Assembly: GCA_938084835.1 (NCBI GenBank)
Contig: CALKER010000016.1
Location: forward strand, 1-64,000
Reading direction: 5' to 3'
Length of the DNA stretch: 64,000 nt
From: an uncultured Thermoguttaceae bacterium
GTDB taxonomy: Bacteria; Planctomycetota; Planctomycetia; Pirellulales; Thermoguttaceae
The first letter of the stretch is position 1. Every line of letters starts with the position of its first letter. The position numbers and the translations under genes are program-made. The notes below the pieces were generated by a model. The model saw only the letters and a list, made by a program, of their open reading frames with translations, searched no databases and had not been told where the DNA came from. This document shows positions 18,477 to 27,815 of this stretch, piece by piece.

Positions 18477-20137
18477 CCTGAGCTCGATGAAGCACTGGCG
18501 GCACTGGCGGCCGAGCAATCTTGGGCACGCCGAAGAGCGCCGGTTGGGCACACTCTCACGCACAAATCGGCCAGCACACCAAGCGATTCGGAGAAGCTTT
18601 TGCCGAAGGGAGATTCTACCCGCACCTCGAATCCCCGCCCCACAAAAGTAATGCCGGGGATTTCCTGCCACTCCTCCGTCACGCTTACACAACGGCCGCA
18701 TACAATGCATTTGCCCGGTTCATAAACAACTTCGCCTTCTTGGGCCACTTCTGTCAAAGGGGGCCGGAGGGAGGCATAACGTCGCGGGTCGGCACCGTAC
18801 CTAGCTGCCAGTTGGCGGAGCTTGCAGCTTTCTGCCGCTGAGCAAGCGCATCGGAAGCAGCGAGAGGCTTCCTCGCCAACTTCGGCCATAATTTCCTCTA
18901 AACTGGGAGCCCGCCCAACAGGCGGCGGCATCCTGGACAGGACCGGCCCCGAGCTTGCCCGGGCAGCCAGCACTGCCAGTTCCTCGTGGCTCAGTTTGCC
19001 GGCGCGAAAAATGAATTCGGATTTTGCTTCCGTGACGCTGATTTCTTTGAGGTATCGGTCGATGGCCCGGGCCACTTGTTGGCCCTCAGCGATTGCCCGC
19101 ACGGGTGCTAACGAACCACGCACGGCCGAACCGGCAGCAAAGATCGCCGGAAGTCGCGTTTGAAAGGTTTTCGCGTCGACCTCGAGCAGCTCTTCAGCTA
19201 GAGGAAGGCCCCATGATTCTGCCAACCGCCGCGCGGTTTGTCCGCAGGCAAGGAGGACGGCATCCGCCATTGCCAGCAAGCTTTCTGGCGGTTGGTTGGG
19301 CGGAAGCTCGTGGCCCCATTCCACGACCACGCCCGAGGCGACAATGGCGTGCCAATCCTGCTTTAAAGCGGCAAGAAGTTGCTCCTTTTGGGCTTGGTGA
19401 TTAGTCACAGGAAGAAACTCTGTGAACAGGCGTGCCATTAGCTCGCCGCGGCCGGGCAGAGCCTCGAGGATGTGCACGTCGTGACCTAATTTGCGAAGAT
19501 GCCATCCCGCCGAAATTCCCGTAAGAGTTGCTCCCACGATGTAAACGCGTTTGCCAGTGCGGGTTTCATCCACGAGCTTTATTCCTGGGCTGGCATGGCT
19601 TTCCCAAATCAAAAGTCGCTCAAAGACGGCCCTGGTGGCCACGCCTTCGTCCCATTGTGACCGGCGGCAGGCCTTTTCACAGGGGGCTGAGCAGGTGAAG
19701 GCCACCACACCGGCAAGTCCCACGTTGTGTCGTAGAAGCGTTAGAGCTTCCGCCCAACGCTTTTCCCGCGCATACTGTAGAATTTGGGGGATATTGCAGC
19801 GAAGGGGGCAGGCCAGTTGGCATGGTGCCACACAATCGCCTATATGATGACCCAAAAGAAGTTCTAGGGCGCGACGCCGTAGGGCCGCCACCTCCTCATC
19901 CCCACTGACAACTTCGATATTCCCTGTGATCGGGAAAGCGCAGGCAGGGACGATTTGCCTTCTGCCTTGTGGATCGGTGAGCTTCACCACGCACACAAAG
20001 CAGGAAGTGAGGGGAGCTCTTCCGGGAAGATAACACAACGTGGGAATGTCGACGCCCGCAAGTCGCGCAGCTTCGAGAATGGTTGTGCCCGGTGGCACTT
20101 CCAATGTTCGGCCATCGATTTTGACGGTACAAAGCAT
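18473..20137 (-). CDS. NuoG-type 2Fe-2S / GltD-like iron-sulfur flavoprotein
   Basis: A 554-residue multidomain electron-transfer subunit. Residues 1-80 are a NuoG-type [2Fe-2S] domain (Cys35, Cys46, Cys49, Cys66). Residues 95-180 carry GltD-type cluster motifs (CVAPCQLACPLRC, CSAPCEKAC). Residues 197-365 resemble the FAD domain of the glutamate-synthase small subunit, ending in PAIFAAGSAVRG. The usual GxGPAG glycine motif reads VGATLTG, and the inserted NADPH-binding Rossmann domain is absent. The C-terminus has further cysteine motifs (CFRCAC, CIVCGRC, LCVRVC). The NuoEF-like gene lies 90 bp upstream on the same strand. Together they resemble the subunits of Stn-type (Sporomusa-type) bifurcating transhydrogenases or hydrogenase diaphorases. 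Redox partner and flavin content are uncertain. Confidence 0.8.
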   Translation of the reverse strand: MLCTVKIDGRTLEVPPGTTILEAARLAGVDIPTLCYLPGRAPLTSCFVCVVKLTDPQGRRQIVPACAFPITGNIEVVSGDEEVAALRRRALELLLGHHIGDCVAPCQLACPLRCNIPQILQYAREKRWAEALTLLRHNVGLAGVVAFTCSAPCEKACRRSQWDEGVATRAVFERLLIWESHASPGIKLVDETRTGKRVYIVGATLTGISAGWHLRKLGHDVHILEALPGRGELMARLFTEFLPVTNHQAQKEQLLAALKQDWHAIVASGVVVEWGHELPPNQPPESLLAMADAVLLACGQTARRLAESWGLPLAEELLEVDAKTFQTRLPAIFAAGSAVRGSLAPVRAIAEGQQVARAIDRYLKEISVTEAKSEFIFRAGKLSHEELAVLAARASSGPVLSRMPPPVGRAPSLEEIMAEVGEEASRCFRCACSAAESCKLRQLAARYGADPRRYASLRPPLTEVAQEGEVVYEPGKCIVCGRCVSVTEEWQEIPGITFVGRGFEVRVESPFGKSFSESLGVLADLCVRVCPTGALRRAQDCSAASAASASSSSG

Positions 20138-20226
20138 AGTGCGTATTTCCGCATAGTAAAGTGGATCAACTCCTTAGCTCTGGAAGCATACACAGGTCCG
20201 AAAAACGTATTCGCACGGCTTTCCCG

Positions 20227-22629
20227 TTAACCGGTGAGCACTTCCACCGCGGCAACGGGGCAGACCTGCCGGCACGTGTCGCAGCGGGTACACTCGGCAT
20301 CTTCAATGCGATGACGACGATACGGTGTGAGGGCAATACACCTAGCCGGGCAATACTGGGCACACAGGGTGCACCCCACGCAGCGTTCGGAAATCACATA
20401 CCGAATAAGTGCCTTACACCGCAACGCGGGACATTGGCCGACCAAATGTGCTTCGTATTCATCCCGGAAATATCGCAGGGTGGAGAGCACTGGATTTGGC
20501 GCTGTTTTTCCCAATCCACACAGACTGCCTTGCTGAACCGCTCTGGCCAACTCTTCGAGTTCCTGAAGATCTTGGCGTTTTGCCTGTCCTTGGCAGGTTG
20601 CCTCCAGGATTTCTAGCATTCGTCGAGTTCCCAGCCGGCAGAATGTACACTTCCCGCACGATTGGCTTTGCGTAAACTGGAGAAAATATCGGGCCACATC
20701 CACCATGCAATCGGTGTTGTCAAAGACGACAAGACCTCCCGATCCCATGATAGCTCCCGCTTGGGCCAGCGAGTCGTAGTCGACCGACAAATCCATAAGC
20801 TGGGCGGGAAGACATCCACCGGAGGGTCCGCCGATTTGCACAGCTTTCAAAGTTCGCCCTTCAGGCACGCCGCCGCCAAGCTCCTCAACGATCTCGCGCA
20901 AAGTGATACCCATAGGCACTTCGATTAGGCCAGTGCGGCGGACTTTCCCTGCTAGGGCAAAAACCTTGGTACCTTTGCTGGTAGCCGTCCCAATGGCTGC
21001 AAACGCTTCGGCCCCGTGGCGGAGGATCCAAGGCACGCAGGCAAGGGTCTCCACATTGTTGATTAACGTGGGCTGACCGTGGTAGCCGCTTTCAGCAGGA
21101 TACGGAGGTCGAAATCGCGGATGACCCCGTTTTCCCTCCAGCGAGGCGATAAGCGCCGTTTCTTCCCCACACACGAAAGCGCCGGCGCCTTCTCGCAGGC
21201 TAATATCTAGCGAGAAAGAACTCCCCAAGATATTCGACCCCACGAGCCCGGCCTGCCGGCAGATTTCAAGCGCTTGACGAATGCGGAGAACAGCTAAGGG
21301 ATATTCCGCACGGATGTAGAAAAAGCCTTGATGGCACCCGGTGGCTACAGCAGCGATTGCCATTCCCTCGATCACACGGAAGGGGAAGGATTCGAGGATA
21401 GTTCGATCCATAAAGGCTCCGGGATCGCCCTCATCGCCGTTACAGATGACGAATTTGGGTTGCCGGTGCTGCCGGGCCACCAGCGCCCACTTCTGGCCGG
21501 TAGGGAACCCCGCTCCGCCGCGACCGCGAAGCCCACTGGCGAAAACCTCCCCAATGATTTCCGCTGGGGAAAGTTCAAAAAGTGCCCGGTGCAGGGCGGC
21601 AAACCCACCCCGCCGCTTGTATTCCTCTAGGTCCAGAGGGTCTAATTCCCCGGAAAACTCGGTGGCAATGCGAATTTGTCGCGAAAGAAAAGAAAGGCCG
21701 TCACCAGCACGGACCACCAAAGGCGATGGTGGGTAGGTTTCCTCCCCAAGCCAGTTTTTCAGCCACCTCGAAGCGCGACTAACCACTCGCCGCCACCATC
21801 GGCGTTGGGGGAAGTATTCAGTCGCCACCCTGGCCGCCGTCCGAGGGGTAACGCCAACGTAGAAAATCCGTTTGCCGGAAGTGACGACTTCGATTGTCGG
21901 GGCTTGATGGCACAGACCGGGGCACCCCACCCGTTTGATACCCACGGGAAGTTCTCGCCGGCGGACAAGCTCCACTATGGATCGAAAGATCTTGTCGTGC
22001 CCTTGGGCCCGGCAACAACTGTCCAGTCCCACCCGAAGCTCGCCACACGATTCGGGTGGAGTGTAGCTTGGGGGGTCGGGCTCTTGAACCACGTGGTCCC
22101 GGTGCCGCTTGAGGAAATCCTTCAGTAACTTCGGCACCTGCGCCGGGGTAAGGTGACCGTAGGTTACGTCATCGATCCGAATCACCGGCGCCAAGCTACA
22201 GCAGCCAAGACAGGCTACCTTTTCCACGGTGAACAGTCGCTCGGCATCCGTGTCCTCGCCGGGGGCCAGACCTAGGTGGTGCTCAAGCGCCTGCTGCACC
22301 AACTTGGCTCCGCCTGAATAACAAGCTGTTCCGTGACAAACCTGAATCCGATGTCTCCCCAGGGGCCGCAGTCGGAATTGGGAATAGAACGTAGCTACTC
22401 CCCAAACTCGGGCGGGACTTGCCTGGGTAAGCTGGCACACGAATTCCAACGCCCATCGCGGCAAGTAGTGATACCGGGCGTGAATGGCCTGAAGCACCGG
22501 GATGACCGCCTCCGGCCCATCGCCCACTTGAGCCACCGCCTGCTTAATAAATTCCCAATCCTGCTGCGAGGGGGAGAGCTCGCACGCGGGGGCCGGAATT
22601 TCTTTGGAGGTTAGACCGGACCATCTCAT
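20227..22629 (-). CDS. NuoE-NuoF fusion, NADH-binding iron-sulfur flavoprotein
   Basis: About 800 residues from ATG 22629; a TTG-initiated extension to 22674 is less likely. Residues 1-150 are a NuoE-like thioredoxin-fold [2Fe-2S] domain (CHGTACYSGG, VACLGCCS). A second thioredoxin-like [2Fe-2S] segment follows (GLDSCCRAQG, RVGCPGLCHQ). The NuoF core then shows the FMN/NADH motifs GRGGAGFPTG, NGDEGDPGAFMDR and CGEETALIASLEG, and the N3 cluster motif CGKCTFCRLGTRR. The C-terminus adds two [4Fe-4S] motifs (CVGCTLCAQYC and CTRCDTCRQVC), as in HydB and NAD-reducing hydrogenase or formate-dehydrogenase subunits rather than complex I. It probably oxidises or reduces NAD(H) in a soluble complex with the downstream NuoG/GltD-like subunit. 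No hydrogenase or formate-dehydrogenase catalytic gene is adjacent. Confidence 0.9.
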   Translation of the reverse strand: MRWSGLTSKEIPAPACELSPSQQDWEFIKQAVAQVGDGPEAVIPVLQAIHARYHYLPRWALEFVCQLTQASPARVWGVATFYSQFRLRPLGRHRIQVCHGTACYSGGAKLVQQALEHHLGLAPGEDTDAERLFTVEKVACLGCCSLAPVIRIDDVTYGHLTPAQVPKLLKDFLKRHRDHVVQEPDPPSYTPPESCGELRVGLDSCCRAQGHDKIFRSIVELVRRRELPVGIKRVGCPGLCHQAPTIEVVTSGKRIFYVGVTPRTAARVATEYFPQRRWWRRVVSRASRWLKNWLGEETYPPSPLVVRAGDGLSFLSRQIRIATEFSGELDPLDLEEYKRRGGFAALHRALFELSPAEIIGEVFASGLRGRGGAGFPTGQKWALVARQHRQPKFVICNGDEGDPGAFMDRTILESFPFRVIEGMAIAAVATGCHQGFFYIRAEYPLAVLRIRQALEICRQAGLVGSNILGSSFSLDISLREGAGAFVCGEETALIASLEGKRGHPRFRPPYPAESGYHGQPTLINNVETLACVPWILRHGAEAFAAIGTATSKGTKVFALAGKVRRTGLIEVPMGITLREIVEELGGGVPEGRTLKAVQIGGPSGGCLPAQLMDLSVDYDSLAQAGAIMGSGGLVVFDNTDCMVDVARYFLQFTQSQSCGKCTFCRLGTRRMLEILEATCQGQAKRQDLQELEELARAVQQGSLCGLGKTAPNPVLSTLRYFRDEYEAHLVGQCPALRCKALIRYVISERCVGCTLCAQYCPARCIALTPYRRHRIEDAECTRCDTCRQVCPVAAVEVLTG

Positions 22630-23608
22630 AAAAGCACCGCAAGATATGGATGACCGAAGATTTTTGCATTCCAAATCAAGTCACACGATTCGAAATCCAC
22701 GCCCGCTCAGGTGACAATTAAGTCGGAGCCCCCTCCTGCTCGATGTTGTGGCGCGAAACTTATCAATATCAGGATTGTAACTTCCTCCGGACAGAGGAGC
22801 AGGGCGCCGGGACAGCCACCCAACTTGATCAATGGTACCCAAGGGACGAGCTATCGACCAGAAAAATGCCGGTTATGGCAGGCTAATTTTCCGTCGAATC
22901 TAAGGGCTTGGAACACACGAGGGCTCTTGCACCCAATGTCTAGGGTATGAACCCAATAACTTGGGCATGAAAACGTTCTGCAAATATTGGCGCCGTAAAA
23001 GGAATCGATAACAGAACGAGAATTAAGGCCGAAGTGACTAAGACCGAAGCAGACACCACCCACGGCGCGGCCATGGGTAAGACACCACAGCTGATTTACT
23101 GAACATTGAGGGGGGCGAATCCCTCATGATAGTTCACGGTTAGTAGCGAATTCGGCCAAGATCCCCTACTCATATCTACCCAAATTTCTCGATTTACCAA
23201 AAATAGCTTACCTCTGGCTCTCCATTCCACCGAGGTTAGACCCACAGCCGGGCACGAAGGTTGCTTCAACCGGTCGAAATCTTCAAAAATTGGTTGGGAT
23301 CGTTAGGTTGCGGAACATTATCGTTTCCTTGGTGCTGAGGCGTTTCAATTTACTGCATCGAAGAGCGCCAAAGCACGGACTCGGCTTGAGGCGGGTGCTA
23401 GAGCGGGAACTGCCTGGTTGGAAAGTTTGGCGATTTTCCTTTTGTTTAAAACCTGGATATCCAACCGGGACCGCGTCTCAGGCCTGCCCGAAGGCACACC
23501 TTTGAGGACACGGTCGCGTGCAGAATGAGCTTTCGGGGCTAACCTAGTTTTAGTGCCAAGTGGCACGGGCAAGTACCTTTAACCGCTTACCAGGGTGAAA
23601 ACCATTTC
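22630..23608. other. Divergent intergenic region
   Basis: About 980 bp between the divergent NuoEF-like and symporter genes. No credible gene. A hairpin GAGGG/CCCTC lies near 23108-23125, and a small palindrome sits just before the symporter (separate entry). Confidence 0.35.
23553..23566. promoter_or_regulatory. Palindrome upstream of symporter, operator-like
   Basis: GTGCCA-AG-TGGCAC, a perfect 6+6 dyad ending 42 bases before the symporter start codon. Its position suits a repressor site; no matching regulator is known. Confidence 0.3.
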
Positions 23609-25195
23609 ATGAGCTGGGACCAATTGCCGGAGAGTCACGACCGCGAAGGCGCTTTACTTGTTCACTCTTCTTCCGAACGAATGTCGGATGCCAATCGCTC
23701 GTTGAGTGATTCTCCCGCGGAAACTCAGCGTGGCCCGTCGTTGAAAGGTCTTCTTTTAGGCGTGGTAGTGGGTGGGTTGGTAGGAGCTTTTTTTGGGCAT
23801 TACTTGTGGGTGGCCGTAGATGGTCCCGCGAAAAAACAGGTACGCCTGACAGAAGAGTTGTCGTATGTGGAACGGTTGCTTCAGGAGGATCGACCCTTAG
23901 TTGGAGAGGACCGAAATCGACTATTGGCTTATCGGGCACAGCTTACCGAGCAGATTGCGGCGATGGAGAGTTTATCCGCGAAGGATTTGGGTCCCTGGGG
24001 GCCTGGTCTGCGGATAGCTGGTCAGTTAATCCAACTGTGTGGGCAGGTCTACTTGCGGCTCCTGACGCTGGTTGTGCTTCCCCTTGTGATGACGAGTATC
24101 ATCAGTGGTGCTGCTTACCTCGGCCGAACCGCCCAGCTTGGCCGAGTGGCCGTATACGCCTTTGGTTACTATCTGTTGACTAGCGCCGTGGCCGTAATCA
24201 TCGGAATTGTTCTGGTGCAAATGATCCGACCGGGTAGGGCGCACGCTCCTAGCGTGACTGTGGGTCACCCCGCAGTAGTGCAGCCAAGGCCGGCTCTTGA
24301 TGAGACCATTGCCGAGGTGATTCGCGGGCATGCCGATCGCCCCGGCAGTGGTCTTGTGCCGGGAAACGTGGTGGCGGCCGCCGCAGAGATGAACATACTG
24401 GGTATCATCTTCTTTTCCCTACTAGTCGGTCTAACCCTTGCCGGTATGGGACCAAAGGGCGCTCCAATAGGAGAGCTTATGGAGCACCTGAACAATTTGA
24501 TGATTCGCATCGTGCAAATCGTGTTGCGGATTGCGCCAGTAGGGCTTTTCGGGCTTGTGGGCTGGCATATCATTGCCCAAGGTGGTGGGCAGGCCGCTTT
24601 GGAGGAAATGACACGGTTGGGGTCGTTTGCCTTTACCGTTCTTGTTGGGCTTGCAGTTCATGCGGTGATTTTAGTCGCAATCAGTTGGGGGGTGGGAGGT
24701 TGTCGGCCCGGCCCATTCCTCGCGGGGGTGGCTCCGGCGCTTGCGACCGCTTTTGGCACTAGTAGTTCGTCGGCAACATTGCCGGTAAGTTTGGCATGTG
24801 GGGAACGACTAGGTTTTCCTCGGGCTACCACACGCTTTGTGCTGCCCTTAGGAACAACCGTCAACATGGACGGAACCGCTCTTTATGAAGGCGTGGCAGC
24901 AGTGTTCCTCGCTCAACTTGCTGGTATTGATCTTGGACTGGGAGATATGGTCGTTGTGGTTCTGACGGCGACATTGGCGGCTATTGGGGCGCCGGGCATT
25001 CCCAATGCTGGTTTGGTTACACTTCTGCTTGTGCTTGCGGCTGTTAACGTGCCGGCCGAAGGAATTGGGCTTCTTTTGGCGATCGATTGGTTTCTGGATC
25101 GGTGTCGCACGGTTGTCAACGTCCTTGGCGATCTTGTCGGGGTCGGCGTCTTACATCGGCTCCTTCCTCGCGTCGATGCAGGGAGCACAAGCTAG
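23609..25195 (+). CDS. Dicarboxylate/amino acid:cation symporter (SDF/DAACS family)
   Basis: A 528-residue secondary transporter of the GltPh/DctA superfamily, which couples glutamate, aspartate or C4-dicarboxylate uptake to Na+ or H+. Diagnostic motifs are the serine-rich HP1 tip GTSSSSATLP and the TM7 motif NMDGTALYEG. It is longer than most members (about 420-450 residues): there is a 45-residue hydrophilic N-terminus and, after the first membrane segment, a 65-residue charged insert rich in Arg/Glu/Leu that looks helical or coiled-coil. The start is uncertain; ATG 23609 has only a weak ribosome-binding site, and ATG 23681 is an alternative. It converges with the MerR-type regulator, with stop codons 7 bp apart. 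Confidence 0.9.
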   Translation: MSWDQLPESHDREGALLVHSSSERMSDANRSLSDSPAETQRGPSLKGLLLGVVVGGLVGAFFGHYLWVAVDGPAKKQVRLTEELSYVERLLQEDRPLVGEDRNRLLAYRAQLTEQIAAMESLSAKDLGPWGPGLRIAGQLIQLCGQVYLRLLTLVVLPLVMTSIISGAAYLGRTAQLGRVAVYAFGYYLLTSAVAVIIGIVLVQMIRPGRAHAPSVTVGHPAVVQPRPALDETIAEVIRGHADRPGSGLVPGNVVAAAAEMNILGIIFFSLLVGLTLAGMGPKGAPIGELMEHLNNLMIRIVQIVLRIAPVGLFGLVGWHIIAQGGGQAALEEMTRLGSFAFTVLVGLAVHAVILVAISWGVGGCRPGPFLAGVAPALATAFGTSSSSATLPVSLACGERLGFPRATTRFVLPLGTTVNMDGTALYEGVAAVFLAQLAGIDLGLGDMVVVVLTATLAAIGAPGIPNAGLVTLLLVLAAVNVPAEGIGLLLAIDWFLDRCRTVVNVLGDLVGVGVLHRLLPRVDAGSTS

Positions 25196-25202
25196 ATTTC
25201 TA

Positions 25203-26102
25203 CTACGGACGTCCGAAAATTTTGTCTTCGTCCACAACGCGGCGACGTAAATCGGGCATTGTGCGTAGAAGGAGCTCAAGATGGGCAAGAGTCCGGCAAA
25301 GGGCGGAACAAGCCAATCGATGTTCCAGTTCTTCCGTGATGCTTCGTCCCCCCAGCACAAAGAGGCTCCGGATTTTGCCGGCTACTTCGGCCAAATGACG
25401 GGTGGCCTCGATGAGGAGGCTTTCCTCCGGGACAAACGAAATCGATAGCCAAAAGGCCTCCGGCCGGTTCCGCTGAACGGCCTCGCGGAGCGTCTCAAGC
25501 GGTAGCTGAGAGCCCAAATATCTTGCCTGCCATCCATTTTCGATAAAGACTAACTCCACGAGTACCCCGGGCAACACATACGTATCGGGAGCCAGCGCTC
25601 CCCCAATAGCAAGAGGGGCGTCTGCTGAGGGCGGTTCCATGAAGTGCTTAAGTTGAACAAGTGACTCCTGCATGATGACGCAGGCTTCGCGCTCCTGGTA
25701 TACCTCGAGCTGCTGACATGACCACAGCTCGCCAATTCTAGCAAAAACCGGGGCTACCACCTGGTCGCCAATTGCTGCCATCGACATCCCCCCAAGTACC
25801 AGACTGTGGAGGATCGCGACCACTTGTTGACGACTGGCGCCAATCAACGCCTCCTCGAGTCGGTGTCGCGCTACTCCGAAATTGCCGTCAGCAAGCTCCT
25901 CGAAAGGCGGCAATCCAAAGGCGACCACGTCGAGCAGGGGTGTTCCGCGCTCCTTAAGAATGCGGACCGTTTTAGCAAGCTCCAGGCGGCGGTGACCTCC
26001 GGGGGTTCGCAGTGAGGGCAAAATGCCTCGGTCGCACCATCGCTTGACGGTCGATTCGCTAAGTCCGGTTGCCTGAGCTATCTGTCGGGGAGTAACCAGC
26101 AT
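25203..26102 (-). CDS. MerR-type regulator with degenerate B12-binding domain (CarH/LitR-like)
   Basis: A 299-residue regulator. Residues 1-50 are a MerR winged helix (STVKRWCDRG and TPGGHRRL are typical). Residues 75-155 match the four-helix cobalamin-cap domain, and 165-285 the Rossmann B12-binding domain of CarH/LitR photoreceptors. Key residues differ: the W-x9-EH motif reads W127-x9-E137-R138, and the lower-ligand His of the xxH motif aligns with Tyr175 (APDTYVLPG). In CarH these His residues bind adenosylcobalamin and allow light-dependent tetramer break-up. This protein has therefore probably lost cobalamin or binds it differently, as in B12-independent CarA-like proteins. No carotenoid gene is adjacent. 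No ribosome-binding site is evident. Confidence 0.85.
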   Translation of the reverse strand: MLVTPRQIAQATGLSESTVKRWCDRGILPSLRTPGGHRRLELAKTVRILKERGTPLLDVVAFGLPPFEELADGNFGVARHRLEEALIGASRQQVVAILHSLVLGGMSMAAIGDQVVAPVFARIGELWSCQQLEVYQEREACVIMQESLVQLKHFMEPPSADAPLAIGGALAPDTYVLPGVLVELVFIENGWQARYLGSQLPLETLREAVQRNRPEAFWLSISFVPEESLLIEATRHLAEVAGKIRSLFVLGGRSITEELEHRLACSALCRTLAHLELLLRTMPDLRRRVVDEDKIFGRP

Positions 26103-26452
26103 GGCCGATGTGAACGATTTGGTCGATTTATTGATCTACTACGGTTGCCTTCAGGCCGGCTCTAGTCCATTTTACTAGCGCATGCTTATTTTGTGTCCCA
26201 CTTGTCAAGTTGAAAATCATCTCTGGACTTTTCCTCGGACGCTGCCGCCTTTTCTGTGCAGCACGTGTCCCGGCCTCCTAAAACAATAATAGCGTAAGAT
26301 ATTTTCCCATAACGGTTTAATTCGATAAAGTCTAGCGTATTCACCGGCCGTTTTGACGAGGCGTCGGCCCCGGAAATAGCCCTTTGACTCCGCCGACGGC
26401 TTCGGCGCAGCCTCCTCAGAGAATTGACCCGAAAACTTTTTGCCTGCAGCTC
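26103..26452. other. Divergent intergenic region
   Basis: Spacer between the MerR-type gene and the fasciclin promoter. No gene is supported. Confidence 0.3.
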
Positions 26453-26481
26453 TTGACGGAAATCGACGGGCGCCGTAAAAT
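26453..26481 (+). promoter_or_regulatory. Sigma70-type promoter of the fasciclin gene
   Basis: TTGACG (26453-26458), an exact 17-base spacer and TAAAAT (26476-26481). It lies about 120 bp before the fasciclin ATG and is the best consensus promoter seen in the window. Confidence 0.7.
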
Positions 26482-26601
26482 GGAATTGAACGATTTGAAA
26501 GAATAAGAAGTTTGGCCGGGCCTGGCTTGCGGTGAAGGCGGGCAGCCTGTGGCAGGTTGCCCAGAGTCAGCGTGTAACCCTTCAGCGTAGGGAGTTTAGT
26601 G

Positions 26602-27135
26602 ATGCGTGCGACAATTTGGACGAGTACTGCTGTGGCGTTGGTTGCGTTACTTTTAGCGGTGCCTTCCGCCTTAGCCCAAGGGGATAAGCCGAAGGACATC
26701 GTGGACACGGCGGTGGCAGCTGGTAAGTTTGCGACTTTAGCTAAGGCCCTTCACGCCGCCGGCTTGGTGGAGACTTTAAAAGGGAAAGGTCCCTTTACAG
26801 TGTTTGCACCCACTGATGAAGCCTTTGCCAAACTACCCGCAGGTACACTGGAGGCTCTCCTTCAAAACAAGGAGGAGCTCATCGCGGTGCTTACCTATCA
26901 CGTAGTGGCGGGCGAGTATCCAGCTGAAAAGGTGGTAAAGCTTAGGGAGCTGAAGTCTGTTCAAGGAGCCCCGATCGCGGTGCAGATTTCCGACGACGTC
27001 AAAGTCTCGGGCGCTAAAGTCATCGCTACAGATATTCGGGCCTCCAACGGCATCATCCATGTGATCGATGCCGTGATCCTTCCGCCGAAGCCTCAGCAGG
27101 CCAATTGCGGAACGGGGTGTTGCGGGGCAAAGTAG
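26602..27135 (+). CDS. Secreted fasciclin (FAS1) domain protein
   Basis: About 177 residues from the ATG at 26602, with TAGGGAG seven bases upstream (a GTG directly before is less likely). A clean signal peptide (residues 1-24, ending PSALAQG) precedes one FAS1 domain: [16 protein letters not shown], the H1 motif [27 protein letters not shown] and the H2-like [19 protein letters not shown]1 domains mediate adhesion or matrix binding. The protein ends in a short cysteine cluster ([10 protein letters not shown]), which is unusual and could bind metal or form a disulfide. It is transcribed alone from the promoter at 26453, with a strong terminator at 27377. Confidence 0.93.
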   Translation: MRATIWTSTAVALVALLLAVPSALAQGDKPKDIVDTAVAAGKFATLAKALHAAGLVETLKGKGPFTVFAPTDEAFAKLPAGTLEALLQNKEELIAVLTYHVVAGEYPAEKVVKLRELKSVQGAPIAVQISDDVKVSGAKVIATDIRASNGIIHVIDAVILPPKPQQANCGTGCCGAK

Positions 27136-27321
27136 GTCGTTCCGCGAGCAGCTTGGGGGCAGTGCGCCTGCAATGTGCGGTGACCGATGAGGCACATCGG
27201 GCGCTGAAGCCGATCTCAGCTACCGAGATCTTGAGTTGCAGATTGGCCTTTCAGTCGACTACAGGCTGAGAGAGGTAGCAGTCGGGTCCCAAGTAAACTG
27301 AGCGCGAATTTGATCCCCTAG

Positions 27322-27345
27322 TGATTCACGGGCATTGGTGAATCA
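27322..27345. repeat. Perfect 8-bp inverted repeat
   Basis: TGATTCAC (27322-27329) and GTGAATCA (27338-27345) with an eight-base loop. It lies about 30 bp before the terminator and may help 3'-end formation of the fasciclin mRNA. Confidence 0.5.
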
Positions 27346-27376
27346 GAATCTCTCTCCGTTGTCTGTCGGCACTTTG

Positions 27377-27439
27377 GCCGGGTCACCTGTTCCTCGCCAA
27401 GTCCCCGCCCCACCGACCGCAGGTGACCCGGCTGTTTTT
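27377..27439 (+). terminator. Strong long-stem intrinsic terminator
   Basis: A perfect 13-bp stem, GCCGGGTCACCTG (27377-27389) with its complement at 27420-27432, a 30-base loop, then TGTTTTT. It terminates the fasciclin transcript, leaving a 3' UTR of about 240 bases. Confidence 0.8.
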
Positions 27440-27815
27440 CTCGCCGGCGATTGCTGGGTCGACCCAGGGCCAGAAAGGGCCTTCCGAAACCACTTGTTTC
27501 AAACGCCTTTTTAATCGCGTCGGTTAATCTCGTCATGTTCGGCTTGGACTCAATCCCCGCAGCGAGATACTGTGGGCGAAGTGAAAAGTGGGTTTCGCTC
27601 TATGGCTTCTTGCCGCTGGGAGGGTCTGGTCCGCAAATCCAAACCAGGCTCCGGATTTCGAAGGACTCTTCGAATCCTCAGGTGAGAATCGTTTTTTGCG
27701 ATAAACTGGGACTGGGTGTCACCACCGTGAAATTCTGTAAAAGTTGTTGGGAAGTGTGGGATAAAGCTCCCTATGTCAGGATTGCCCAGTATTTTGCCGC
27801 GGATTACCGGTCGCT

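Larger units (their letters stand above)
27136..27815. other. Spacer between the convergent fasciclin and Csx15-like genes
   Basis: About 680 bp with a hairpin and a strong terminator (separate entries). A 133-codon open frame crossing 27451-27852 has no ribosome-binding site or recognisable family and overlaps the end of the Csx15-like gene on the other strand, so it is not accepted. Confidence 0.4.
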
